From Atherix ibis (taxonomy: Eukaryota; Arthropoda; Insecta; Diptera; Athericidae), in NCBI GenBank assembly GCA_958298945.1, contig CATQJD010000140.1, positions 310,001 to 374,000 of the forward strand: a stretch of 64,000 nucleotides of DNA, in the 5' to 3' direction. A program made the position numbers and the translations under genes. Every line of letters starts with the position of its first letter. The first letter of the stretch is position 1. The notes below the pieces were generated by a model, which saw only the letters and a program-made list of their open reading frames with translations, made no database searches and was not told where the DNA came from. Positions 51,801 through 63,784 of the stretch are shown piece by piece.

Positions 51801-53631
51801 CTTAAGAGGAATATGAAGTAGTATGTTTAAGAGGAATATGAAGTAGTATGTTTCAGAGGAATATGAAGTAGTATATTTAAGAGGAATATGAAGTAGTATA
51901 TTTAAGAGGAATATGAAGTAGTATGTTTTAGAGGAATATGAAGTAGTATGTTTAAGAGGAATATGAAGTAGTATGTTTAAGAAGAATATGAAGTAGTATA
52001 TTTAAGAGGAATATGAAGTAGTATATTTAAGATGAATATGAAGTAGTATGTTGAAGAGGAATATGAAGTAGTATGTTTAAGAGGAATATGAAGTAGTATG
52101 TTTAAGAGGAATATGAAGTAGTATATTTAAGAGGAATATGAAGTAGTATATTCAAGAGGAATATGAAGTAGTATATTCAAGAGGAATATGAAGTAGTATA
52201 TTTAAGAGGAATATGAAGTAGTATGTTTAAGAATAATATGAAGTAGTATATTTAAGAGGAATATGAAATAGTATGTTTAAATGTATATGAAGTAGTATGT
52301 TTAAGAGAAATATAAAGTAGTATGTTTAAGAGGAATATGAAGTAGTATGTTTAAGAGGAATATGAAGTAGTATGTCAAGGAGGAATATAAAGAAGTATGT
52401 TTAAGGGAAATATGAAGTAGTATGTTTAAGAGAAATATGAAGTAGTATGTTTAAGAGGAATATGAAGTAGTACGTTTAAGTTGAATATTAAGTAGTATGT
52501 TTAAGAAGAATATGCAGTAGTATATTTAAGAGGAATATGCAGCAGTATATTTAAGAGGAATATGAAGTAGTATGTTTAAGAGGAATATGAAGTAGTATGT
52601 TTAAGAGGAATATGAAGTAGTATGTTTAAGAGGAATATGAAGTAGTATGTTTAAGAGTAATATGAAGTAGTATGTTTAAGAGGAATATGAAGTAGTATGT
52701 TTAAGAGGAATATGAAGAAGTATGTTTAAGAGGAATATGAAGTAGTATATTTCAGAGGAATATGAAGAAGTATATTTAAGAGGAATATGAAGTAGTATAC
52801 TTAAAGGAATATGAAGTAGTATGTTTAAGAGGATTATGCAGTAGAATGTTTAAGAGGTATATGAAGTAGTATGTTTAAGAGGAATATGAAGTAGTATGTT
52901 TAAGTGGAATATGAAGTTGTATGTTTAAGAGGAATATGAAGTAATATGTTTAAGAGAAATATGAAGTAGTATGTTTAAGAGGAATATGAAGTAGTATGTT
53001 TGAGAGGAATATGAAGTAGTATGTTTAAGAGGACTAAGCAGTAGTATGTTTAAGAAGAATATGAAGTAGTATATTTAAGAGGAATATGAAGTAGTATATT
53101 TAAGATGAATATGAAGTAGTATGTTGAAGAGGAATATGAAGTAGTATGTTTAAGAAGAATATGAAGTAGTATGTTTAAGAGGAATATGAAGTAGTATATT
53201 TAAGAGGAATGTGAAGTAGTATGCTTAAGAGGAATATGAAGTATTATGTTTAAGAGAAATATAAGGTAGTATGTATAAGAGGAATATGAAGTAGTATGTT
53301 TAAGAGAAATATGAAGTAGTATGTTTAAGAGGAATATGAAGTAGTATGTTTGAGAGGAATATGAAGTAGTATGTTTAAGAGGAATATGAAGTAGTATGTT
53401 TAAAAGGAATATGAAGTAGCATGTTTAAGAGGAATATGAAGTATTTATTTTAACAGGAATATGAAGTAGTATATTTAAGAGGAATATGAAGTAGTATGTG
53501 TAAGTGGAATATGAAGTAGTATATTTAAGAGGAATATGAAGTAGTATGTTTGAGAGGAATATAAGTTATATGCTTAAGAGGAATATGAAGTAGTATATTT
53601 AAGAGGAATATGAAGTTGTATGTTTAAGAGG
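48885..53631 (+). repeat. Near-perfect tandem duplication, period 2,370 bp
   Basis: Copy 1 is about 48,885-51,254 and copy 2 about 51,255-53,631. Comparing the printed lines one by one I found a single difference, g at 49,660 against a at 52,030. The left edge is where tttcagaggaatatgaagaac departs from tttaagaggaatatgaagttg; the right edge is gaatatgaag (51,261) against gagtatgaag (53,631). The period is 95 x 25 minus 5. The five missing bases sit in five 24-bp monomers: tttaaagg at 48,909, aacagtatatg near 49,187, aaatgtatatg near 49,909, cttaaagg near 50,431 and ataagttatatg near 51,191. Very recent amplification or an assembly duplication would both give this. Confidence 0.95.
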
Positions 53632-54899
53632 AGTATGAAGTATTATGTTTAAGAGAAATATAAGGTAGTATGTTTAAGAGGAATATGAAGTAGTATGTTT
53701 AAGAGAAATATGAAGTAGTATGTTTAAGAGGAATATGACGTGCTATGTTTAAGAGGAATATGAAATAGTATGTTTTAGAGGAATATGAAGTAGTATGTTT
53801 AAGAGGATTATGAAGTAGTATATTTAAGAGGATTATGAAGTAGTATGTTTAAGAGGAATATGAAGTAGTATGTTTAAGAGGAATATGAAGTAGTATGTTT
53901 AAGAGGAATATGAAGTAGTATGTTTCAGAGGAATATGAAGTAGTATATTTAAGAGGAATATGAAGTAGTATATTTAAGAGGAATATAAAGTAGTATGTTT
54001 TAGAGGAATATGAAGTAGTATGTTTAAGAGGAATATGAAGTAGTATGTTTAAGAAGAATATGAAGTAGTATATTTAAGAGGAATATGAAGTAGTATATTT
54101 AAGAGGAATATGAAGTAGTATGTTGAAGAGGAATATGAAGTAGTATGTTTAAGAAGAATATGAAGTAGTATGTTTAAGAGGAATATGAAGTAGTATATTT
54201 AAGAGGAATATGAAGTAGTATATTTAAGAGGAATATGAAGTAGTATATTTAAGAGGAATATGAAGTAGTATATTTAAGAGGAATATGAAGTAGTATGTTT
54301 AAGAAGAATATGAAATAGTATATTTAAGAGGAATATGAAATAGTATGTTTAAGACGAATATGAAGTAGTATGTTTAAGAGGAATATGAAGTAGTATGTTT
54401 AAAAGGTATATGAAGTAGTATGTTTAAAAGAAATATGAAGTAGTATGTTTAAGAGGAATATGAAGTAGTATGTTTAAGAGGAATATGAAGTAGTATATTT
54501 AAGAGGAATATGAAGTAGTATATATAAGAGGAATATGAAGTAGTATGTTTAAGAAGAATATGAAGTATTATATTTACGAGGAATATGAAATAGTATGTTT
54601 AAGACGAATATGAGGTAGTATGTTTAAGAGGAACACGAAGTAGTACGTTCAAGAGGAATATGAAGTAGTATATTCAAGAGGTATATGCAGTAGTATGTTT
54701 AAGAGGAATATGAAGGAGTATGTTTAACAGGAATATGAAGTAGTATAATTAAGAGGAATATGAAGTAGTATGTTTAACAGGAATATGAATCAGTATGTTT
54801 GAGAGGAATATGAAGTAGTATGTTTAAGAGGAATATGAAGTAGTATGTTTAAGAGGAATATGAAATAGTATGCTTAAGAGGAATATGAAGTAGTATATT

Positions 54900-57800
54900 T
54901 AAGAGGAATATAAAGTAGTATGTTTAAGAGGAATATGAAGTAGTATGTTTAAGAGAAATATGAAGTGCTATGTTTAAGAGGAATATGAAATAGTATGTTT
55001 AACAGGAATATGAAGTAGTATATTTAAGAGGAATATGAAGTAGTATGTTTAAGAGGAATATGAAGTAGTATGTTTAAGAGGAATATGAAGTAGTATGTTT
55101 AAGAGGAATATGAAATAGTATGTTTAACAGGAATATGAAGTAGTATATTTAAGAGGAATATGAAGTAGTATGTTTAAGAGGAATATGAAGTAGTATGTTT
55201 AAGAGGAATATGAAGTAGTATGTTTAAGAGGAATATGAAGTAGTATGTTTCAGAGGAATATGAAGTAGTATATTTAAGAGGAATATGAAGAAGTATATTT
55301 AAGAGGAATATGAAGTAGTATGTTTAAGTGGAATATGAAGTAGTATGTTAAAGAGGAATATGAAGTAGTATATTTAAGAGGAATATGAAGTAGTATGTTT
55401 AAGAGGAATATGAAGTAGTATGTTTAACAGGAATATGAAGTAGTATATTTAAGAGGAATATGAAGTAGTATGTTTAAGAGGAATATGAAGTTGTATGTTT
55501 AAGAGGAATATGAAGTAGTATGTTTAAGAGGAATATGAAGTAGTATGTTTCAGAGGAATGTGAAGTAGTATATTTAAGAGGAATATGAAGTAGTATATTT
55601 AAGAGGAATATGAAGTAGTATGTTTTAGAGGAATATGAAATAGTATGTTTAAGAGGAACATGAAGAAGTAAGGTTAAGAGGAATATGAAGTAGTATATTT
55701 AAGAGGAATATGAAGTAGTATATTTAAGAGAATATGATGTAGTATGTTGAAGAGGCATATGAAGTAGTATGTTTAAGAAGAATTTGAAGTAGGATGTTTA
55801 AGAGGATTATGAAGTAGTATATTAAAGAGGAATTTGAAGTAGTATATTTAAGAGGAATATGAAGTAGTATATTTAAGAGGAATATGATGTAGTATATTAA
55901 GAGGAATATGAAGTAGTATGTTTAAGAAGAATATGAAGTAGTATATTTAAGAGGAATATGAAATAGTATGTTTAAGACGAATATGAAGTAGTATGTTTAA
56001 GAGGAATATGAAGTAGTATGTTTAAAAGATATATGAAGTAGTATGTTTAAGAGAAATATGAAGTAGTATGTTTAAGAGGAATATGAAGTAGTATGTTTAA
56101 GAGGAATATGAAGTAGTATATTTAAGAGGAATATGAAGTAGTATATTTAAGAGGAATATGATGTAGTATGTTTAAGAAGAATATGAAGTAGTATATTTAA
56201 GAGGAATACGAAATAGTATGTTTAAGAGGAATATGAAGTAGTATGTTTAAGTGGAATATGAAGTTGTATGTTTAAGAGGAATATGAAGTAGTATGTTTAA
56301 GAGGTATATGAAGTAGTATGTTTAAGAGGAATATGAAGTAGTATGTTTAAGTGGAATATAAAGTTGTATGTTTAAGAGGAATATGAAGTAATATGTTTAA
56401 GAGAAATATGAAGTAGTATGTTTAAGAGGAATATGAAGTAGTATGGGTGAGAGGAATATGAAGTAGTATGTTTAAGAGGACTATGCAGTAGTATGTTTAA
56501 GAAGAATATGAAGTAGTATATTTAAGAGGAATATGAAGTAGTATATTTAAGATGAATATGAAGTAGTATGTTGAAGAGGAATATGAAGTAGTATGTTTAA
56601 GAAGAATATGAAGTAGTATGTTTAAGAGGAATATGAAGTAGTATATTTAAGAGGAATATGAAGTAGTATATTTAAGAGGAATATGAAGTAGTATATTCAA
56701 GAGGAATATGAAGTAGTATATTTAAGAGGAATATGAAGTTGTATGTTTAAGAAGAATATGAAGTAGTTTATTTAAGAGGAATATGAAATAGTATCTTTAA
56801 GACGAATATGAAGTAGTATGTTTAAGAGGAATATGAAGTAGTATGTTTAAAAGGTATATGAAGTAGTATGTTTAAGAGAAATATGAAGTAGTATGTTTAA
56901 GAGGAATATGAAGTAGTATGTTTAAGAGGAATATGAAGTAGTATGTCAAGGAGGAATATAAAGAAGTATGTTTAAGAGAAATATGAAGTAGTATGTTTAA
57001 GAGAAATATGAAGTAGTATGTTTAAGAGGAATATGAAGTAGTACGTTTAAGTTGAATATTAAGTATTATGTTTAAGAAGAATATGCAGTAGTATATTTAA
57101 GAGGAATATGCAGCAGTATATTTAAGAGGAATATGAAGTAGTATGTTTAAGAGGAATATGAAGTAGTATGTTTAAGAGGAATATGAAGTAGTATGTTTAA
57201 GAGGAATATGAAGTAGTATGTTTAAGAGTAATATGAAGTAGTATGTTTAAGAGGAATATGAAGTAGTATGTTTAAGAGGAATATGAAGAAGTATGTTTAA
57301 GAGTAATATGAAGTAGTATGTTTCAGAGGAATATGAAGAAGTATATTTAAGAGGAATATGAAGTAGTATACTTAAAGGAATATGAAGTAGTATGTTTAAG
57401 AGGATTATGCAGTAGAATGTTTAAGAGGTATATGAAGTAGTATGTTTAAGAGGAATATGAAGTAGTATGTTTAAGTGGAATATGAAGTTGTATGTTTAAG
57501 AGGAATATGAAGTAATATGTTTAAGAGAAATATGAAGTAGTATGTTTAAGTGGAATATGAAGTAGTATGTTTGAGAGGAATAAGAAGTAGTATGTTTAAG
57601 AGGACTATGCAGTAGTATGTTTAAGAGGAATATGAAGTAGTATGTTTAAGAGGAGTATGAAGTAGTATGTTTAAGAGGAATATGAAGTAGTATGTTTAAA
57701 AGGAATATGAAGTAGCATGTTTAAGAGGAATATGAAGTAGTTTGTTTAACAGGAATATGAAGTAGTATATTTAAGAGGAATATGAAGTAGTATGTGTAAG

Positions 57801-60800
57801 TGGAATATGAAGTAGTATATTTAAGAGGAATATGAAGTGGTATGTTTAAGAGGAATATAAGTTATATGCTTAAGAGGAATATGAAGTAGTATATTTAAGA
57901 GGAATATGAAGTAGTATGTTTAAGAGGAATATGAAGTAGTATGTTTAAGAGGAATATGACGTGCTATGTTTTAGAGGAATATGAACTAGTATGTTTAAGA
58001 GGAATATGAAGTAGTATGTTTAAGAGGATTATGAAGTAGTATATTTAAGAGGATTATGAAGTAGTATGTTTAAGAGGAATATGAAGTAGTATGTTTAAGA
58101 GGAATATGAAGTAGTATGTTTAAGAGGAATATGAAGTAGTATGTTTCAGAGGAATATGAAGTAGTATATTTAAGAGGAATATGAAGTAGTATATTTAAGA
58201 GGAATATAAAGTAGTATGTTTTAGAGGAATATGAAGTAGTATGTTTAAGAGGAATATGAAGTAGTATGTTTAAGAAGAATATGAAGTAGTATATTTAAGA
58301 GGAATATGAAGTAGTATATTTAAGAGGAATATGAAGTAGTATGTTGAAGAGGAATATGAAGTAGTATGTTTAAGAAGAATATGAAGTAGTATGTTTAAGA
58401 GGAATATGAAGTAGTATATTTAAGAGGAATATGAAGTAGTATATTTAAGAGGAATATGAAGTAGTATATTTAAGAGGAATATGAAGTAGTATATTTAAGA
58501 GGAATATAAAGTAGTATGTTTAAGAAGAATATGAAGTAGTATATTTAAGAGGAATATGAAATAGTATGTTTAAGACGAATATGAAGTAGTATGTTTAAGA
58601 GGAATATGAAGTAGTATGTTTAAAAGGTATATAAAGTAGTATGTTTAAGAGAAATATGAAGTAGTATGTTTAAGAGGAATATGAAGTAGTATGTTTAAGA
58701 GGAATATGAAGTAGTATATTTAAGAGGAATATAAAGTAGTATATATAAGAGGAATATGAAGTAGTATGTTTAAGAAGAATATGAAGTATTATATTTAAGA
58801 GGAATATGAAATAGTATGTTTAAGACGAATATGAGGTAGTATGTTTAAGAGGAACACGAAGTAGTATGTTCAAGAGGAATATGAAGTAGTATATTCAAGA
58901 GGTATATGCAGTAGTATGTTTAAGAGGAATATGAAGGAGTATGTTTAACAGGAATATGAAGTAGTATAATTAAGAGGAATATGAAGTAGTATGTTTAACA
59001 GGATTATGAATCAGTATGTTTGAGAGGGAATATGAAGTAGTATGTTTAAGATAAATATGAAGTAGTATGTTTAAGAGGAATATGAAATTGTATGCTTAAG
59101 AGGAATATGAAGTAGTATATTTAAGAGGAATATAAAGTAGTATGTTTAAGAGGAATATGAAGTAGTATGTTTAAGAGAAATATGAAGTGCTATGTTTAAG
59201 AGGAATATGAAATAGTATACTTAAAGGAATATGAAGTAGTATGTTTAAGAGGATTATGCAGTAGAATGTTTAAGAGGTATATGAAGTAGTATGTTTAAGA
59301 GGAATATGAAGTAGTATGTTTAAGTGGAATATGAAGTTGTATGTTTAAGAGGAATATGAAGTAATATGTTTAAGAGAAATATGAAGTAGTATGTTTAAGT
59401 GGAATATGAAGTAGTATGTTTGAGAGGAATAAGAAGTAGTATGTTTAAGAGGACTATGCAGTAGTATGTTTAAGAGGAATATGAAGTAGTATGTTTAAGA
59501 GGAGTATGAAGTAGTATGTTTAAGAGGAATATGAAGTAGTATGTTTAAAAGGAATATGAAGTAGCATGTTTAAGAGGAATATGAAGTAGTTTGTTTAACA
59601 GGAATATGAAGTAGTATATTTAAGAGGAATATGAAGTAGTATGTGTAAGTGGAATATGAAGTAGTATATTTAAGAGGAATATGAAGTGGTATGTTTAAGA
59701 GGAATATAAGTTATATGCTTAAGAGGAATATGAAGTAGTATATTTAAGAGGAATATGAAGTAGTATGTTTAAGAGGAATATGAAGTAGTATGTTTAAGAG
59801 GAATATGACGTGCTATGTTTTAGAGGAATATGAACTAGTATGTTTAAGAGGAATATGAAGTAGTATGTTTAAGAGGATTATGAAGTAGTATATTTAAGAG
59901 GATTATGAAGTAGTATGTTTAAGAGGAATATGAAGTAGTATGTTTAAGAGGAATATGAAGTAGTATGTTTAAGAGGAATATGAAGTAGTATGTTTCAGAG
60001 GAATATGAAGTAGTATATTTAAGAGGAATATGAAGTAGTATATTTAAGAGGAATATAAAGTAGTATGTTTTAGAGGAATATGAAGTAGTATGTTTAAGAG
60101 GAATATGAAGTAGTATGTTTAAGAAGAATATGAAGTAGTATATTTAAGAGGAATATGAAGTAGTATATTTAAGAGGAATATGAAGTAGTATGTTGAAGAG
60201 GAATATGAAGTAGTATGTTTAAGAAGAATATGAAGTAGTATGTTTAAGAGGAATATGAAGTAGTATATTTAAGAGGAATATGAAGTAGTATATTTAAGAG
60301 GAATATGAAGTAGTATATTTAAGAGGAATATGAAGTAGTATATTTAAGAGGAATATAAAGTAGTATGTTTAAGAAGAATATGAAGTAGTATATTTAAGAG
60401 GAATATGAAATAGTATGTTTAAGACGAATATGAAGTAGTATGTTTAAGAGGAATATGAAGTAGTATGTTTAAAAGGTATATAAAGTAGTATGTTTAAGAG
60501 AAATATGAAGTAGTATGTTTAAGAGGAATATGAAGTAGTATGTTTAAGAGGAATATGAAGTAGTATATTTAAGAGGAATATAAAGTAGTATATATAAGAG
60601 GAATATGAAGTAGTATGTTTAAGAAGAATATGAAGTATTATATTTAAGAGGAATATGAAATAGTATGTTTAAGACGAATATGAGGTAGTATGTTTAAGAG
60701 GAACACGAAGTAGTATGTTCAAGAGGAATATGAAGTAGTATATTCAAGAGGTATATGCAGTAGTATGTTTAAGAGGAATATGAAGGAGTATGTTTAACAG

Positions 60801-62400
60801 GAATATGAAGTAGTATAATTAAGAGGAATATGAAGTAGTATGTTTAACAGGATTATGAATCAGTATGTTTGAGAGGGAATATGAAGTAGTATGTTTAAGA
60901 TAAATATGAAGTAGTATGTTTAAGAGGAATATGAAATTGTATGCTTAAGAGGAATATGAAGTAGTATATTTAAGAGGAATATAAAGTAGTATGTTTAAGA
61001 GGAATATGAAGTAGTATGTTTAAGAGAAATATGAAGTGCTATGTTTAAGAGGAATATGAAATAGTATGTTTAAGAGGAATATGAAGTAGTATATTTAAGA
61101 GGAATATGAAGTAGTATATTTAAGAGGAATATGAAGCAGTATGTTTAAGAGGAATATGAAGTAGTATGTTTAAGAGGAATATGAAGTAGTATGTTTAAGA
61201 GGAATATGAAATAGTATGTTTAACAGGAATATGAAGTAGTATATTTAAGAGGAATATGAAATAGTATGTTTAAGAGGAATATGAAGTAGTATGTTTAAGA
61301 GGAATATGAAGTAGTATGTTTAAGAGGAATATGAAGTAGTATGTTTCAGAGGAATATGAAGTAGTATATTTAAGAGGAATATGAAGTAGTATATTTAAGA
61401 GGAATATGAAGTAGTATGTTTAAGAGGAATATGAAGTAGTATGTTTAAGAGGAATATGAAGTAGTATATTTAAGAGGAATATGAAGTAGTATGTTTAAGA
61501 GGAATATGAAGTAGTATGTTTAACAGGAATATGAAGTAGTATATTTAAGAGGAATATGAAGTAGTATGTTTAAGACGAATATGGTGTAGTATGTTTAAGA
61601 GGAATATGAAGTAGTATGTTTAAGAGGAATATGAAGTAGTATGTTTCAGAGGAATGTGAAGTAGTATATTTGAGAGGAATATGAAGTAGCATATTTAAGA
61701 GGAATATGAAGTTGTATGTTTTAGAGGAATATGAAATAGTATGTTAAAGAGGAACATGAAGTAGTAAGGTTAAGAGGAATATGAAGTAGTATATTTAAGA
61801 GGAATATGAAGTAGTATATTTTAGAGGAATATGAAGTAGTATGTTGAAGAGGCATATGAAGTAGTATGTTTAAGAAGAATATGAAGTAGTATGCTTAAGA
61901 GGAATATGAAGTAGTATATTAAAGAGGAATTTGAAGTAGTATATTTAAGAGGAATATGAAGTAGTATATTTAAGAGGAATATGAAGTAGTATATTAAGAG
62001 GAATATGAAGTAGTATGTTTAAGAAGAATATGAAGTAGTATATTTAAGAGGAATATGAAATAGTATGTTTAAGACGAATATGAAGTAGTATGTTTAAGAG
62101 GAATATGAAGTAGTATGTTTAAAAGGTATATGAAGTAGTATGTTTAAGAGAAATATGAAGTAGTATGTTTAAGAGGAATATGAAGTAGTATGTTTAAGAG
62201 GAATATGAAGTAGTATATTTAAGAGGAATATGAAGTAGTATATTTAAGAGGAATATGATGTAGTATGTTTAAGAAGAATATGAAGTAGTATATTTAAGAG
62301 GAATATGAAATAGTATGTTTAAGAGGAATATGAAGTAGTATGTTTAAGTGGAATATGAAGTTGTATGTTTAAGAGGAATATGAAGTAGTATGTTTAAGAG
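54900..62400 (+). repeat. Long-range echo, lag about 6,096 bp
   Basis: The run tttcagagg, gttttagagg, aggttaagag, ttgaagaggcatatg, taagaagaat and gtatattaagagg occurs near 55,240-55,900 and again near 61,350-62,000. aggttaag is at 55,671 and 61,767 (6,096 bp), and the 24-bp gtatattaag monomer at 55,893 and 61,990 (6,097 bp). The extra base is explained by a 24-bp monomer (agagaatatg) present only in the left copy near 55,728. The 1,849-bp pair lies between the two, so that amplification pushed them apart. Confidence 0.72.
57364..61067 (+). repeat. Identical tandem duplication, period 1,849 bp
   Basis: 57,364-59,218 reads the same as 59,213-61,067; I found no difference in a line-by-line comparison. 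Edges are sharp: 57,363 g against 59,212 a on the left, 59,219 a against 61,068 g on the right. The period is 74 x 25 minus 1, from two 24-bp monomers (cttaaagg at 57,371; ataagttatatg near 57,850) and one 26-bp monomer (gagagggaatatg near 59,021). Its first part repeats the order of 50,430-51,240, and its later part echoes 53,738-54,990 at lag 4,221 (gacgtgc at 53,738 and 57,959), so it was assembled from older duplicated pieces. Confidence 0.95.
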
Positions 62401-63784
62401 AAATATGAAGTAGTATGTTTAAGAGGAATATGAAGTAGTATGTTTGAGAGGAATATGAAGTAGTATGTTTAAGAGGAATATGCAGTAGTATGATTAAGAG
62501 GAATATGAAGTAGTATGTTTAAGAGGAGTATGAAGTAGTATGTTTAAGAGAAATATGAAGTAGTATGTTTAAAAGGAATATGAAGTAGCATGTTAAGGAG
62601 GAATATGAAGTAGTTTGTTTAAGAGGAATATGAAGTAGTATATTTAAGAGGAATATGAAGTAGTATATTTGAGACGAATATGAAGAAATATGTTTAAGAG
62701 GAATATGAAGTAGTATGTGTAACAGAATATGAAGTGGTATTTTTAAGAGGAATATGAAGTAGTATGTTTAACAGGAATATGAAGTAGTATATTTAAGAGG
62801 AATATGAAGTAGTATATTTAAGAGGAATATGAAGTAGTATTTTTAAGAGGAATATGAAGTAGTATGTTTAAGAGGAATATGAAGTAGTATGTTTAAGAGG
62901 AATATGAAGTAGTATAATTAAGAGGAATATGAAGTAGTATGTTTAACAGGAATATGAAGCAGTATGTTTGAGAGGAATATGAAATAGTATGTTTAAGAGG
63001 AATATGCAGTAGTATGATTAAGAGGAATATGAAGTAGTATGTTTAAGAGGAGTATGAAGTAGTATGTTTAAGAGGAATATGAAGTAGTATGTTTAAAAGA
63101 TATATGAAGTAGTATGTTTAAGAGAAATATGAAGTAGTATGTTTAAGAGGAATATGAAGTAGTATGTTTAAGAGGAATATGAAGTAGTATATTTAAGAGG
63201 AATATGAAATAGTATATTTAAGAGGAATATGAAGTAGTGTGCTTAAGAAGAATATGAAGTAGTATATTTAAGATGAATATGAAATAGTATGTTTAAGAGG
63301 AATATGAAGTAGTATGTTTAAGTAGAATATGAAGTTGTATGTTTGAGAGGAATATGAAGTAGTATGTTTAAGAGAAATATGAAGTAGTATGTTTAAGAGG
63401 AATATGAAGTAGTATGTTTGAGAGGAATATGAAGTAGTATGTTTAAGAGGAATATGCAGTAGTATAATTAAGAGGAATATAAAGTAGTATGTTCAAGAGG
63501 AGTATGAAGTAGTATGTTTAAGAGGAATATGAAGTAGTATGTTTAAATGGAATATGAAGTAGCATGTTAAGGAGGAATATGAAGTAGTTTGTTTAAGAGG
63601 AATATGAAGTAGTATATTTAAGAGGAATATGAAGTAGTATATTTAAGACGAATATGAAGTAGTATGTTTAAGAGGAATATGAAGTAGTATGTGTAACAGA
63701 ATATGAAGTGGTATTTTTAAGAGGAATATGAAGTAGTATGTTTAACAGGAATATGAAGTAGTATATTTAAGAGGAATATGAAGT
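62270..63784 (+). repeat. Tandem duplication, lag 974 bp (39 monomers - 1)
   Basis: gcagtag (62,482 and 63,456), catgttaaggagg (62,589 and 63,563) and gtgtaacagaatatg (62,717 and 63,691) repeat at 974 bp. The one-base deficit is the 24-bp aacagaatatg monomer. Copies differ by several substitutions, including gattaag against aattaag and gtttaaaagg against gtttaaatgg. The match ends near 62,810/63,784, where gtatattt meets gtatgttt. The sequence from 63,785 to 64,000 is ordinary satellite. Confidence 0.83.
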
